From Plasmodium brasilianum (Eukaryota; Apicomplexa; Aconoidasida; Haemosporida; Plasmodiidae), in the NCBI RefSeq assembly GCF_023973825.1, contig NC_090121.1:1906001-1970000 (forward strand): DNA of 64,000 bases. Direction: 5' to 3'. The position numbers were made by a program, and so were the translations under genes. The notes beneath the pieces were generated by a model that was not told the origin of the DNA, searched no databases, and worked only from the letters and a program-made list of their open reading frames with translations. Below, piece after piece: positions 36,171 through 50,410 of this stretch (position 1 is its first letter; each line of letters starts with the position of its first letter).

Positions 36171-39100
36171 TAGGAACAATTAAAATACAGAAATTTTTAA
36201 TAAAAAGAATAATGACATATGTAATTGATTTTATTATATTATCAGATTTTAAATATGAAGTAATATACATGTTTTTCTAAATTGTCATAATTACAAAAAA
36301 TTGGAACTACATTTATGTAAATAATATAAATGAAAATTAGTTTTAATTTATTCTCTATTGCAATTTGAATCTTCCTTTTTTAGTATTTTCACATATTCCC
36401 TTGTAATTGAATTCATAATTAAAGAAGAATATTAATTACACAACATTGAGGAACAGTAAAAAAGATAAAAAATTAATTTTTTTATTATAAAATGGGAAAA
36501 TGGTTTAAACACATCTGAATTATGGATATATCTTTGATATTAACTGTTCTGGTAGTAAATTATATATAAACATTAATGGAGAAAGTAGTATCATTACAAT
36601 TTTCGTTTATTATTATTTTTTTTTATTTGAAATTAGCTATAAAGGTATATATGAAAAAAATCTCTTAAAGTTAAAAATACAATTTAAAGAATGTTCTTAT
36701 TAAATATTTATATAATTTGGAGTATTTCCATAAAAATAAAAAATAAATAAAACATTTGTTGCTATTATTTAGTAAAACAATTTTAAAAATTGTCTTTTTT
36801 CTCATGAAAAAATAAAATTGGTTCAGGTTTTAAAGTTATACTCTAAGCTTTTTATATATCATTTGTTTTAATCTCTGTAAATTCATCCTTTTTTTTTATT
36901 TTTTTTTATTATAAATTGTACTGTTATACTTTTTAATTTGTTTTATTGTATATATTTCCTTTTTATTATAAAATTTCAGTTCATTTGTAAAGGAATTTAG
37001 CAATTTTTAAATGTGTATTTAAGCAAATATTTATATTAATTTTTGAAATTATGTAAATACAGAAATATATTTATATATATCTTTTTCATTTTTTTTTTAA
37101 AATATATAACTTTAAATTAATTTTGTGTTTTGTGAGTTACTGATAAAATCGAATGTTCCAAATATGTATTATCTTCTTTTAAAATGTTATTATTTTGTTT
37201 TCTCAGAAATTTATAACGAATGCTTATATAATAGTATCCTAGCTAAGAATATTTTAAGTTTAAAAGTTTTTATTAAAATTAATGTTTTTTCATCAGCATT
37301 CAAAAAATTTATTTTTCTATTTTGAGTATTGTATTTTTTGCAAAAAATTGTCGAAGGAAACAATTTTTTAAACATGTGTACGTTATTAATTTTGTTTTTC
37401 TGTCGTTACACTGATTTGTTAAAAAGTATTGTGATGATAAATCCCACACAGTATTAATAAAATATTCGAATTAAAACTTTTTTAAAAAGTTCTTTTCGTT
37501 AACGTTAAGTTACTCTTTTATTATTGTACAATTTCCTCTTATGTCCACTGTGTTATTTTTAAATTATGTTAAAAGTACTTCTAGTTCTATTTTATTTTAA
37601 TATTATTTAAAATGTCTATAATTATTTGTAATTTTTATTTAAAAATATTAAATATTTTTTTTTATTAATGTAAATCTCAATATTATCCATATCTTTTAAT
37701 ATCATAAATTTTAGAAAAAAACTATAATTAATGAATTAGACAGACTCTTTATTGACTTTTTTTATTATAATGATATACATTATTTGAAAATACAATTTTC
37801 TGTAATTCGTTTTTCGATATCATATTTTTTTTCTTTTAATGCTTTTATGTAATAAGTGGGCTTGTTCTAAATGTTAGATAGAACTGATAAGGACCATAAA
37901 TAATATATATGGAAAAAATTTTATTTTCAAAATATTCTTTGTAATATGCATTTACATGAATTCATTAAAAAGTTAAGTATTTTATTTCCATAAGATTTTT
38001 CTTTTTATTTATTATTTTACACTTTTACTACAACAATTAATATTTAATATTATATATAATTTTTTTTTTTTTTTTTTGAATATACATTTATTAAAAATAA
38101 TTCATTCTATAGTTTCTTTAATCATTAAGAAAACATACTTGCTGGTATCAACGTTAAAAATGTAAGTTATATTATAATGAAAGAAATAACTATGGAACAT
38201 AAGAATATTTTAAATTGTCTATTACGTTAAAAAAAGGAAAGGTGAACAGAAAGAAGTATTTTACAGTTACATGATGTAAACAAATTTTTGTATAATATGG
38301 TAAATTATAATTAAAAAAAAAAAATTTTAGTAGTTAACGTTAATAATTTAACAAAAGACATTCATTTTTAAAATTTTTTGTGTATTCTTATGTGATATAT
38401 TTTTTTTCACATAGAAAAATTCATTATTTTGCAACATTAGTTCATTTTATTATGATATTAAGTTGACCATATTATAGCTTATAAAATAATTTATGTATAT
38501 AATTATAACGTTATAAATTTAAACATAAGAAACAAATAATTTTTTGTAGTATAAAATTTTTTGTTATATATTACGATTTTCCTATAAATATTTTAATAAA
38601 ACAAAAAGGATAAATAATTATATTAAAAAGAGTTATAATTTAGAATTCCTTGTATTAAGAAACACAATTGTTCCGTTGTCATAACATGTAAATAGAACTA
38701 TTCATTATGTTTACAATAAAAAATTGTACATATTAATATGTTACTGTATTATATTACATTTTACACGTAATATATTGTAGTTAAATTTTTCATTATATTT
38801 TTTTGCAATATAAAATATGTATATTGTGTAATAATAATAGTTCTACTATAACTCAAACATAAAACATAATTAACGAACACTTTTTACTTAGAATTATTTA
38901 TTTAAAATTAGTAATAATTAATACATACTATATTAATAGATTATGTAGGTTTATCTTACATATATAGACACTAACACATGTATAAAAATGTTTATACCTG
39001 TTCATTAGCATGAGTAAAGATCTAGAGAATAATATTTTTGAATTATTGAAGAAGAATGTATATTTTATTTTTTACTAAATTAACTGTTTATAGAGTTTCA

Positions 39101-39600
39101 TTTGAATATTTATTACTACTTAGACATAATAAAACTCATTTTGAAAAGTTATCTATACATTTTGATTCTTCTGTTTATCAGTAGATTTATAATACAGTAA
39201 ACCAAGTATTATATTAGTTCTATTAACATTTAAATCGTTGAATGTCCATTGAAGGTCATATACTTAATGTGTGTAATATGAATCTACAAGGCATCGTTAG
39301 AACCATAATTTTTCTGTTAGTCATACAAGAATAAAATATGGTTCGAATATCATTTGGGGTAAATTTTCTAAATATAGTTTTATAAGTTACAGAACTATTA
39401 GTGATAATTTAAAATATAGGCTATATGATGAAGTAAGAGAACATAATTAAAATGTAGATATTTCTTTATTTTATAATTAATGGGAAGAGCTTATGAATGG
39501 AGATTATTCTTTCCAAAAAAAAAAAAAAAAAGCATTATAAATGCTATGAAAAACATGAAAAACTTGAAAAACGTGATATATTCAGATGTTAAAAAATAAG
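36171..39600. other. AT-rich subtelomeric spacer
   Basis: No supported gene. Many A/T homopolymers; short ORFs are hydrophobic low-complexity readings without a start context. Confidence 0.5.
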
Positions 39601-39629
39601 AAAGAGCTGTATCATTTTGTACAATATTA

Positions 39630-40930
39630 TGGTATTAGATAAAAAATATTTTTAAGCGATTAATATGAACATGTGTATGCATACTGCAAATATATATGGT
39701 ATGTTTCTGAGTTATACGAAAATTTGGAAAACAAAACGTTACACACGTAATGTTGAAGATATAAAGGAATTTAGAGAAATGTTTTAAAATAGAAGTTAGA
39801 TAATGTAATTTAATTATAAATTCCATAAAAACTGCATGAATTCAGTATTTTACAATACATGTAAAACATTATATCCTTTAAATCAAAAAAATTTATAGAT
39901 CCTTTGTAAGGAACACTTGACTCATATAAGTTTCGAACAGCCCGTTCTGATAATTAAAATGCTGGTAAAACAGAAAAAAAAGTGCTCTATATTTTTTTAT
40001 TAAAATCCTTTTCATAATTATTTATTTGTACATACCATAATATTTAAAACAGAATAAAAAATTCTTTCTCTATAAAATTTATTTATGCATTTATACGTTT
40101 TATTTCTTCTTATAATGTTTTGAGATGACACGTTGGATGGATCATCACGATATATATTTTATGAAAAATTAAATGAATATTATAATGGTTGACATACTAA
40201 TCATTGAAAATTTTTAAAAGGTATATTTGTCAAAAAGCAAAATAAAAGAAAAAGAATTATATGCTCAATCTTTAAGAAAGTACTAAAAAAAATATTAAAT
40301 GTTTGGAGAATTACATAGGGGAATTATGAAGGACCTAATTTTAATAAATACTGTTACTATATAAACCGCTGGTTTAATGGTAAACTGAAAGTATACTACT
40401 TCCTACATAGTGAAATAAATTTACTTTATAATGAATAGAAGAAACTTGTTTTTAATGAAAGTGTGAAATATATACATAGTAAAAAATATGAAAGGTTAAC
40501 TTTTGAAAAAATATAGAAAAAAAAAGAAAAATTATGTGACTTTTTAGAATGTTATGATAATATAAAATGGAAATTAGATGATGGAAAACTTGAAAAGGAG
40601 AAACGCTGTTATTATATAAAGATTCTATTTCAATTATTCCTTGAAGTGAAACATAAAAATAATTTAAGATGGTATTGTGCACATATAAATAAATTTCCAA
40701 AAAATTATTTAAGTAATGAGTTATATTGTTTAGAAGAATGTTATCTCAGTATATGTTTTAAATTAATATCCAACGAAGAATATTAATTCTCATGTGCATT
40801 AGAACTAGAAAGGACTAGAAAATATGGCGGGAAACCACTAGAATTATGTAAAAATAGAAAAACTAATATTATTCAAGGATATAGTTGTATAGAACATGAA
40901 AAACATATACACATATATATATATTTTTTT
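39630..40930 (+). pseudogene. pir-like (or STP1-like) pseudogene fragments
   Basis: Plus-strand coding relics. About 39669-39790 reads MCMHTANIYGMFLSYTKIWK and then ETKRYTRN-like sequence. About 39905-39990 reads DSYKFRTARSDN. The best part, about 40333-40900, encodes NFNKYCYYINRWFNGKLKVY, KLVFNESVKYIHSKKYERL, CDFLECYDNIKWKLDDGKLE, NLRWYCAHINKFPKNYL and CLEECYLSICFKLISNEEY with single in-frame stops between. Spaced cysteines in a Cys-x-Tyr-Ile-Asn-x-Trp context and a helical Lys/Glu composition are those of pir (vir/kir) ectodomains. Assignment to pir rather than STP1 is tentative. Confidence 0.5.
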
Positions 40931-41149
40931 TTAATAATTTTTATAACTCTAATAAATATACATATGTTCTGTAGTTTAATAAATAAAATAAAAACTTTCT
41001 CGTTTGAAAGAAATATTTTCATACGTATAAAATTAAATATTTCTTATTTTTTTTTCGGAGAATATTTTTAATCTGTTCCTATCATAAACATATATAATTG
41101 TTTGAATAAAGATGTCATTACCAATAATAATTAAGGTATTTGTTCAAAA

Positions 41150-41560
41150 TTGTAAGGTTTAATGTGAATAACTTTGAGTTCTCTGAATTTTGCATTATGC
41201 TTACAAGGAATTTAAAAGATTTCCATAAATTAAATAATAAAGAGTATAAAACCACTGTGAATAATACTAGTCATATGATATTTGATGAAATAGGTATAAT
41301 TATTAATAATAGTTAAAATTATATACATGATATATTTGTAGTTAATGAAATTCTTAATTTAGGTTATTCTTTTTTTAATAAGTTAGATATTTATGATAGT
41401 TACTATGTCATAATTAACATTTATTTTGATGACTATTAAGAAAAATAAAATATGTATGATTAATTATAGAATTTTAATAATATTTTTGGGGACATGTAGA
41501 TTATGGGCGAAAACGGATTATAGAAAATCAAGTAGCAATTAGTGTATGTACTGAATATGG
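41150..41560 (+). pseudogene. pir pseudogene fragment
   Basis: The plus strand reads EFSEFCIMLTRNLKDFHKLN, then NYIHDIFVVNEILNLGYSFF, then NKLDIYDSYYVIINIYFDDY, broken by stops. This matches the first third of pir proteins (FC--L-RNL, then a Tyr-rich stretch before the conserved Phe/Asp segment). No exon 1, no membrane exon and no open frame. Confidence 0.6.
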
Positions 41561-42829
41561 GTTATTGCATACAATATTTTATATTAATAAAAAGTATTAA
41601 AAATAAGAGAAACTCATTGTAAAAAGACAAAAGTAATGATAATTATTACCAACGTATTATTTTAATTTAAGAAGAGCAAATAATTTTATCAATAAAATAT
41701 TATGTGCACGGAACCAAAGAACAAAAAATAGAAAGAAAACATAAATAAAAATACACTAAAAAAAAAATATTTATAAAAAAATATAAAAAGCATTAAAATA
41801 TTCTTATAATATCTATTATTCGTTATTATATAGCTATTCGATAATTATATGTGTGTGATATATCAAAATAATATATTACTTGTTTAGGATAATAATCCGT
41901 TAAGCATTTTATGAAATCTTTATCTTATGACAAATAACAATGTTGACTAATAATTATACCGGTTATAATTAAAAATAAAATATAATATTAATATCATAAT
42001 TAATATTGAATTAATTGTAAATATATTTTTGTTTCAAAAATTTATGTCAAAAATTATATACAAGTAATACTGCATATCACAGTTTAACTGATAAAAAAGA
42101 AATACAATATTAACACAGTTATAAGAAGAATTATATTTAAAATACATGTGCTAAAAAAATAACAGAAAAGTAGGAATTTTCATTTTTATAATACGTAACT
42201 CGAAAATAAGATAGGAAAGGGAAAATTGTTCCTTATTATATTAATAATTAGAATAATTCATTTCAAAAGAATTATCAGTATTAAGTTAATCTTTAAGAAA
42301 GCCAAGATAATATATGGTAGATCATCCATATGTTTATACATAATATATATTCAGAATTATATAATAAATTTGAATTGCAGTAATATATCGACGGAAAAAT
42401 ATGAAAATTATTTTTATTAATTTTGTTATTTTTTTTTAAATAAAATATTATTACTTAGGATTGTTAATATTTTAAAGAAAAGGAATATATTTGTTGTATG
42501 TATATATGTGTAATTGAAAAATGTACTGTAAGTAAATATTTAAAAATTATGTTATCTACCAAATATAAGGAGAATTCTATAAATTTTTTTCATAATATAA
42601 TATATATTTTTTTGATTATAATGAAAGGGCTTTTAATTATATTGGAAACAGTTTTTTTTATTATGTGGAAATGAATTTTACACCTCTCTTTTTTAACTTT
42701 TTAACACATTTGATATTTACTTTTTTTGAAGCTTGTCTTATTGGATATAATAATTATTTTTATTCATTTTTGGGAAATATTTTTTTAAGGATTTATCTGA
42801 ATATATATAATATCAGAAATTTGATGAAA

Positions 42830-44483
42830 AAAAAAAAATAATTATGATAATAAGGGTTATTGCAACAATATATGTACCCGTGGTGCAAATAAGGAAGAGA
42901 TGGTTAAAATTTTTAAACATATAACAAAACAATTTAATAAGTTTATCTTATAAACTTGGTATGGAAAACAATAATTTTGATGGTTGTTTATATTTTATTC
43001 ATTGCCCATATGAATAAATAAGGAAATTTTTTGGTATTGGTTCGAATAATAAAAATAGTAATTAGAATTTCTTTATTCCTGAACTTATCAGCTTGATACG
43101 TCAACTTAACTTGGATGAAATACAACTAGCACCTTATGAATTATTGTTTGAGGGTGAATTTTCTGAATAGATAAAGTATAAAGTGTTGCATGCTTATTTT
43201 AAAAATTACAAGTATATCATAAGTAATAGCTATAATGAAGTTAATGCTGATATATGTAAAAATTATCTTCAGTATATCCATGATCTCTATAAAACTGAGG
43301 AGAGTGATTGTTACTGGTATGGATCATCCATATGCAAAAATTATTTTTTGAAATGTTGTGATAAATTTAATCCAAGTAAACTATATCTACATTCGATTTT
43401 GAATATTATGAAGATTGTGATAACTTAAAAAAATTTGCGGAAACTAGAATTACTGACAAAAAATCAAACAATCAGAATTTAGCAAGAGAATTTTTTAATT
43501 AATATAATTTTACTAGTTTTCCTGGTTTGTTCAATGAAAAGCCTTCAGTTAATAGTAGATCCTTATGAAATGATATCAAACAATTTCCATGCAGTTTAGT
43601 TCAAGAACATCTCAATCCAAAGGATATTTTAACTGAAAATGGAAGTACACAGAAAGAGAATGATAGAATTTCTGTTTTAGAAGATAAGAAGCTTAAATCC
43701 AATGACAACTGAGCAAATGTTCCATCTGAAAAGAATAGGAACCAAGTGAGTGATAGTAGTTCAGAAGAACAAAATGAAATGTCATATACTGATAAAGATA
43801 CACGTGTTGAATTTAAACGGACATATGACAATATGGGATGCATATGTTATCCATTTAAGAAAGAAGGGGATGCCACATCAAGAATTTGCATATATATGAA
43901 AAAATTAGTTGAAGTTGGTATTTCTAGAAAAACAAAAGATACTGAGCTTTACGGAGTATCTAGTGGACACATATTGTCCGAAGAAGAATTAAAAGAATTA
44001 TTTGAAAAACAAGGAAAAAAAAGTATCAGAGGAAGATAGATCATCAGAACTTAAAGATGAAAGACGTTTTAATGTTGCAAAGAATAAAAAAACACTGTTT
44101 ACTGATGTTAACAGTTCTAATGGAAAAACACTTCCTGGAACAGATGAAGAATGTAATATATTAAAGAACACTTTTTTCTGTATTATCATAGTAGTTGCTA
44201 TAGTAATGGAAATTATTTTTGTTTTTTCTGTTTTTTTTTTTTTAGAGTATATAGAAAAATCCATTTTGTACTATAAATACATTATAAGTTACCATTTATA
44301 ATACATTTTGCTTGAAATGTTCTAATAGCAAAATATTCATATTATATTTTATTTTACTTCTTTCATTTGTATATTGATTTATTTTTTTAGGATCATGCAT
44401 ATGTAAAATTAAAAAAAAGAAAAAAACCTTATAAAAGCAATTTTCTTGAATTAAGAACATTAAGCATATTGGATGCTCCTTAA
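42830..44483 (+). pseudogene. pir pseudogene, nearly full length with stops and frameshifts
   Basis: Order of parts as in a pir gene. About 42837-42960 reads YCNNICTRGANKEEMVKIFK. About 42970-43180 reads FDGCLYFIHCPYE, stop, then FFIPELISLIRQLNLDEIQL and APYELLFEGEF, stop. About 43183-43400 is the best match to pir cores: KVLHAYFKNYKYIISNSYNE, CKNYLQYIHDLYKTEESDCY and CKNYFLKCCDKFNPSKL. Then comes a Lys/Glu-rich stalk in two frames, a frameshift near 44035, a hydrophobic segment (FFCIIIVVAIVMEIIFVFSV, about 44177-44240), and a C-terminal exon at 44391-44483 after TTTTTTTAG. At least three in-frame stops plus frameshifts rule out a normal product. Confidence 0.75.
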
Positions 44484-44724
44484 GACCTATTTATATGGAT
44501 TTGGATAAGAGGTGATTTATCTTATTATATAAATTAGTATAAGTTTTATTTCTTTTATGTTTTACAGAATATCAACTTATTTAGATAAAGCATATTAAGA
44601 TAAGTACTAAATTTGGTTAAATGAACATTTATATTCAATAGACATGATGAAAAAACAACAAAAAAAAGTGATAAAATTAAAATGTGTACTATTTTTTTCT
44701 GAATTTTTTATATTTATTTGATTG

Positions 44725-44766
<42 letters not shown>

Positions 44767-45950
44767 TAATTTTGGAATATTTTCATTTTAATTTTTCTTG
44801 TAATACTTTTTTTATTATTTAATTTTACTTTTCTTTAAGTGACTATAGTAATAACATACACTAATATAATAACTTAAATGTAAAAAAATAAGTCTTATTT
44901 TAAGTTTTAGTGATAATTTATGTTTCTTATATATTCAGAATAGTAAAAATATATTGGAAACATATTTATATTTTTATATTTTTTTTTTGAATATATTTAT
45001 GAAATAGTGTAATTAGGTCATTTATGCTTCGTAAAAGGCTCTACGTAAGAGATATCTTATAGTTATATTTATTATAGACATAAGTCTAAATTTTTGAATT
45101 TATTAAACTCATTTAAAACGGGCAAACTGGAATATAAATTAGAAAGCCTGTGCACAAGTAAAATTATAATCTTGGTACATCTTATAAAGTAAAAACTCTT
45201 AGATTAATACTATTTTATAAAAAAATAAAAATATTAAGTTATGATTAAAAGTTTTATTATCATTAATAAAAAAAGCTTTTCTGGAGTTTCCAATAAAATT
45301 TATACGTTCTTATTTTGCATTATTTTTTTTAGATAAAATAATATTTCGTTTGGAGAACTATCCTTTTATGTATATAAAACAGAGTTTTTGGTTATTGTAA
45401 ATACTTTATCACATAAAACAAGTATTGAAAACATAACGCATCTTTTAAGTTACACTTGATATAGGAATATTTTATTACTATAATGTATATGTATTATTAG
45501 TGTAATATCTTATACTTATAAGGGATAAAATCAATTAAAAAGAGTTTAACTATATACTTAATACCGTTTTTTGTATCAAGCAATAATCAACAGGGAAAAA
45601 TAAATATGATACATAAAGATTAAACCCATTGTCGTTAAATATATATTACTTTTGTGCGTTGAGATAATTATAAATATAAAACTTTAATTGAAGTTCCATC
45701 AGAAATTATTATATAAAAATCATTTTATTATTTACGTATTCAATATTAAATAAAAAAAAATTCAAGTCTTATAGTTACAGAAAAATAAATATAAAATCAA
45801 AAAAAAAAAAAAAAAATTCTTACGAATAAAAATAAAATGAACCTTTAAAAGATACTGTAAAGAGATAATTAAGTATCAAAAAGTAGTGGCAAATAAAATT
45901 ATGCTTTTCAGTGATATATATAAAAACTTTTATAAATATAATTAACTGAT
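44484..45950. other. AT-rich spacer
   Basis: No supported gene. Contains a TA dinucleotide run at about 44730-44764. Confidence 0.5.
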
Positions 45951-45959
45951 ATAGAAAAG

Positions 45960-47700
45960 TAATTTTACTTATCTAACTTATATATTACACATTTTCTTTA
46001 TGTGTACTTTAAATGTAGTAACTAAATTCTATTACTTTATTTTATTTACCAATTTTTTTACATTTTTTTTTTCTTTTATTATCTTTCATTAAATAATATA
46101 TTATGTTTTAAAAAATGTATTTCTTATAAAAAATGTTTATTAACTTTTTCAAAGTAGCATGGTCATCTACCTAGATAAATTAACCATTAGAATAAAAAAT
46201 TATTTCTTTATATTTAATAATAATATCCATAGTTAATCATTTTATTAGTTAGATTAAAATTTATTAATAATGCAAGTGATATATTTTATGTTTGCAAACT
46301 ATAGGATAAATGTTATGTCAAGTAATCCTATACATAATAAAAAAAATTTTAAATGGAGATAAGAGACTTTATTAATTTAGTTCGCATAAACGTTCAGTTT
46401 ATATATTATTATTCCTTAATAAAATAATTTATACTTATTAAGAACTCATTATCAATGTATGAACCATGGAATTATTAGAAAAACAAAATAAACAAAAAAA
46501 AAAATTATAGCATCACAGTATTACCATTAAGAGTTAAAAGTAATTTATAATTATTCCATAAAGTTCTTATAAATGTACATTTGTGTGTATTCCTTTGAAT
46601 TTTTCTTTTCCGTTTTTAAGTTTTTGAGTTAAAGATAATGTACAAATACTAAATTAATAATAATATGTATGTTTTTCGTTTTGATACTTAAGTAAAAGTT
46701 TGTATATATAGACCATTATAATGTTATATTTAATTTTATAGTAAGATTTTTTATTACAGTATGGTATATAGATGTAAATATTCATATTTTTAGAATTATA
46801 TATAATTCTTATTATAATTATTAAAAAGATACATTATTACATTATTAATATACATATGAATAATTTGTGAATGTTACATATATAAGATATATAAAGAATA
46901 ATCATTTAAGCTTTTCATATAAGTTAATGAATTATTTAAAAATATTTATAATAATCATGAATCTCCTTATTATTACTTATATTTATAATTAACTTTATTG
47001 TGAATATATTTTAATTATTTGAATTTTAATAGATTTTTTTCTCATAAACAATATAGTAATTAGTAATTGCTGAAGTTAATTAATTATTTAATTTTGAAGT
47101 TATTTAAGAATTTATAACTAACAAATTATTAGACTGATAAGCTAGAAAAATAAATTTATTTTTTTTATAATAACAATTGAAATAATATGATATAGTATAA
47201 TATATACTACATTGTAAAACATAAACACATTGAATCTTCATTTTAATTTTACATAAATACAAAATTAAAAATCAATAAACTAATAATATATTACTGTTTT
47301 TCTTTTTTCTTTTTTATTATATTAACATATCTTTTAAATATACGTATTTAGGTAAAAAAAAAAAAATGTCTACGAATTGGAAAACTTTTTTTTAGAATTA
47401 AGGATATAAGTTAAGCTTAATTTGAAATTATAATTTTCGGAAATTATGATACACAATATAAAATTAGTCATTATTTGCGTTTAAATATGTATAATTTCAT
47501 ACATTAGATAGCATGCTATACATTCTTGTTTTTAAATATATTATAGATTGTAAATGAATGCATATATTTATAAAGGAACTAATTCATTACCATAAATGTT
47601 GTAACACAAAAAGCTGTAAACAAAATTTGTTTTTCATTATATAATTACTATTATTATAATTATATTTTATTAAAAATAAGAAGTTTTTCTAATGAATAAT
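45960..47700 (+). repeat. Noncoding subtelomeric block, copy 1
   Basis: Collinear, diverged similarity to 59790-61680 in the same orientation. Anchors: CTTATATATTACACATTTTC at about 45977 versus CTTATATATTGTACATTTCT at about 59800; a 35-base run at 46985 that differs by one base from about 60899; TCATTTTAATTTTACATAAA at about 47239 versus a near match at about 61187; and GCATGCTATA at 47511 versus AGTATGCTATA at about 61454. The offset is about 13.8-13.9 kb throughout. Copy 2 precedes the fam-l/fam-m type gene. Downstream of copy 1 an ATG at 48002 starts a short hydrophobic reading (MKFLMLYFSLDIVYALLFYK, then stop) that may be the remains of such a gene's exon 1. Confidence 0.7.
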
Positions 47701-49915
47701 GTTAATAAATCTATAATTATTAATGGGAAAACATACTTAAAGTTAATATTCCATCAATATATACAGCAGTACATAATATATATTCTATGTACTCTATATA
47801 TTATATAGACTGAATATTTATACACACTAAGATATTATATATCTTTTTTTATTTTGTATATATTCATAATAAAATGTTTTAATTGATGTATTATATTAAA
47901 TAACTGAATTATATTTTTTTGAATATATGTGAAAAAATACAAATTTTACTATATTTATTAAAGTTGGATTTTTATAAATAACATTCAGATAAAAATTGTG
48001 CATGAAATTTTTAATGTTATATTTCTCTCTAGATATTGTATATGCATTGTTGTTTTATAAATTTTGTTAATAATATACAAAGTAATAATAAAAAAGAATT
48101 TTTAACAGTATATATAGAATCTTTTATCATTACAAGTATATCATATTATTATTAATATCTTGTTTACTGAATATATTAAAATATTGTATGTAGCATGCAC
48201 CATTAGATTAAAATACTAATATTTATTAAATTTGCTGCGTTTATCCTTTCAACATGGATTATGACCCTGTTATTAGATTTCTAATTCATATAAGAGTTAT
48301 AGAACTTATAAAGGATAATTATTGTATGTAATTTTAAATGAAAATAATTTCTTTTATATTCTAGTTTTTATTTAAGAAAATGTGATAATTGAAATGAATA
48401 CAGTTATAGATATATTTACGTTAATATACAATTAATGTAATATTATATAGTTTTTCCAACATCCTATTAAATATTCATTATCAGATAATGTAAATGTTAT
48501 GAAATTGTGATTATAAATATTATTAATTGAACTTAAAAAACTGAAATAAAATAGTTATGGAATAAAGCAAGTAGTCATATTCCTTTTTTTTTTTTTTTTT
48601 TTTTTGTTTAATGAATATATTGTGGATAATTAGAGACTGTGAAGAAATAAATATAATGTTTATATTGAATTTGATTATATAAAAAAATAGAAGAACACAT
48701 ATAAACCATATATGTAGAAAATCTATTTAGATTAAATGTTCATGAAATATGTATTTAGAAAATGCATATATAAATAAAGGAGGATAAAATATAGGTTAAT
48801 GGAAATTCTGTGATAAATAGTAAAAATATTAAATGTCTTGTGTAGTATACACAATTTTCTCATTAAGAAAAATTGTAAATTATGGATATATTGAATATAA
48901 AGTATACTCTCTATGCTTTTCTAAAATAATTTTAACTAAATTAATTCTTTAAACGAATGTGTTTTTACGGTTTTTGCATTTATACTTCAGTTATATATAA
49001 TAAAATAATATTAATTTAATATAAATTTTAGTTTTTTTAAGAACGTATTTCAGAAAGAATTATTCCATTTATATTACGACTATATTCAAAAAATAAAAAA
49101 ATGAACAACTAAAACAGAAAGGATTTTTTGTCATTTCATGTTATATTATTGTATGTGTATATGTATGAAAATTCCTTTTACAAAAATTGAATATAATTTT
49201 TGCATATAACATAAAGTTATTTATTTTCTTACAACATATTATGTGTACATGATTGAACTAAATATTTAAAAAGTTGATGTTCTTTTCCCAGTGTGATACT
49301 GGATTTTAATTTATTGTTGCAAGAAACGTTGTTTCTAATAAATAAATATGATAATCGAGTACAGTGTAAAACATTCTGTTTTTATGAAAACATATATATT
49401 TATTGATAAAATTAACAAAGATATAAATGTACTTTTTCGTGAGAATTTTAAACAAAAAATGTGGAAAAGACAAAATAAATCTAAAACGAAGATTTTACTC
49501 ATTTAATTTTAATTATATATATATAATATCATAGTAAATAGTGGGCCTATAGGAATAGCTTACTGTTAACATGAGAGTTAAAATATTTGGAAACCCCATT
49601 TAACAATTTAAACTTATTTTTACATTATACAAAGAGTATATAAAAATAAATTACATTTTCAAAATACAATAATATATGGATTTTTTTAGAAAATAGAAAA
49701 AAAAAATTTTTTGGCAATTTCAAATGGTCTGAATAATTAATTTAAGTTTACAATATTTAAAAAAATACAAGAAAATGTTTATAAACGCGGAAATTCCGAT
49801 ATTCATCGTAGAACATAAAATTATATACCAATATAAATTTTCGTATCAAATATGTTGTAAATTAAATCAAATAAAATAGTTTAAAATATATAATTATAAG
49901 GAATAATAAATAAAT
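47701..49915. other. Spacer with possible remains of a fam-type gene
   Basis: Expected position of a gene downstream of noncoding block copy 1. Apart from the short hydrophobic reading at 48002, I see no export-motif block, no membrane exon and no open frame. Poly-T at about 48584-48606. Confidence 0.35.
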
Positions 49916-49919
49916 TGAT

Positions 49920-50410
49920 AATTGTTAAATTATAACAAAGAAAGTACTAATGATATAAATAAATACATACATTTTAACCAAATGAACAATGATGAAATAA
50001 AAGCATTCACATTTGTAGATATGTATAAATTTTTATAAAATCTGTACTAAAATATATTCTTACACGAAAAATGAACTTATAAAAGAAAATCTACGAACAT
50101 AAACACATATTTCTGTATAAAGGCTATCCCCGAACAAGATAATATTAAGGAAAACAAGATATATCTTTTATGATATTTACCTTTACTAATAAATAATATT
50201 TATACTTTTGAAAGCCTTTTATGATATTATAAATAAAAAGAACATATTCTCAAAATTATGCATATAAATGATTAATCGTTGGAATATACTAAAAATTATG
50301 TAATAGAAATAAATTAATTAGAAAGGAATTTATTAGAACTTGAAAGTATTTATATGAATAATATTTCACCAATATTTCAAGTTTCCATCAATTTAAATTT
50401 TCACCATTAA
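49920..50410 (+). pseudogene. Possible short gene relic
   Basis: Plus-strand patches STNDINKYIHFNQMNNDEIK, then AFTFVDMYKFL, and at about 50290-50395 YVIEIN, stop, LERNLLELESIYMNNI look like coding remains but are short and interrupted. Family unknown; this could be chance in biased sequence. Confidence 0.25.
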
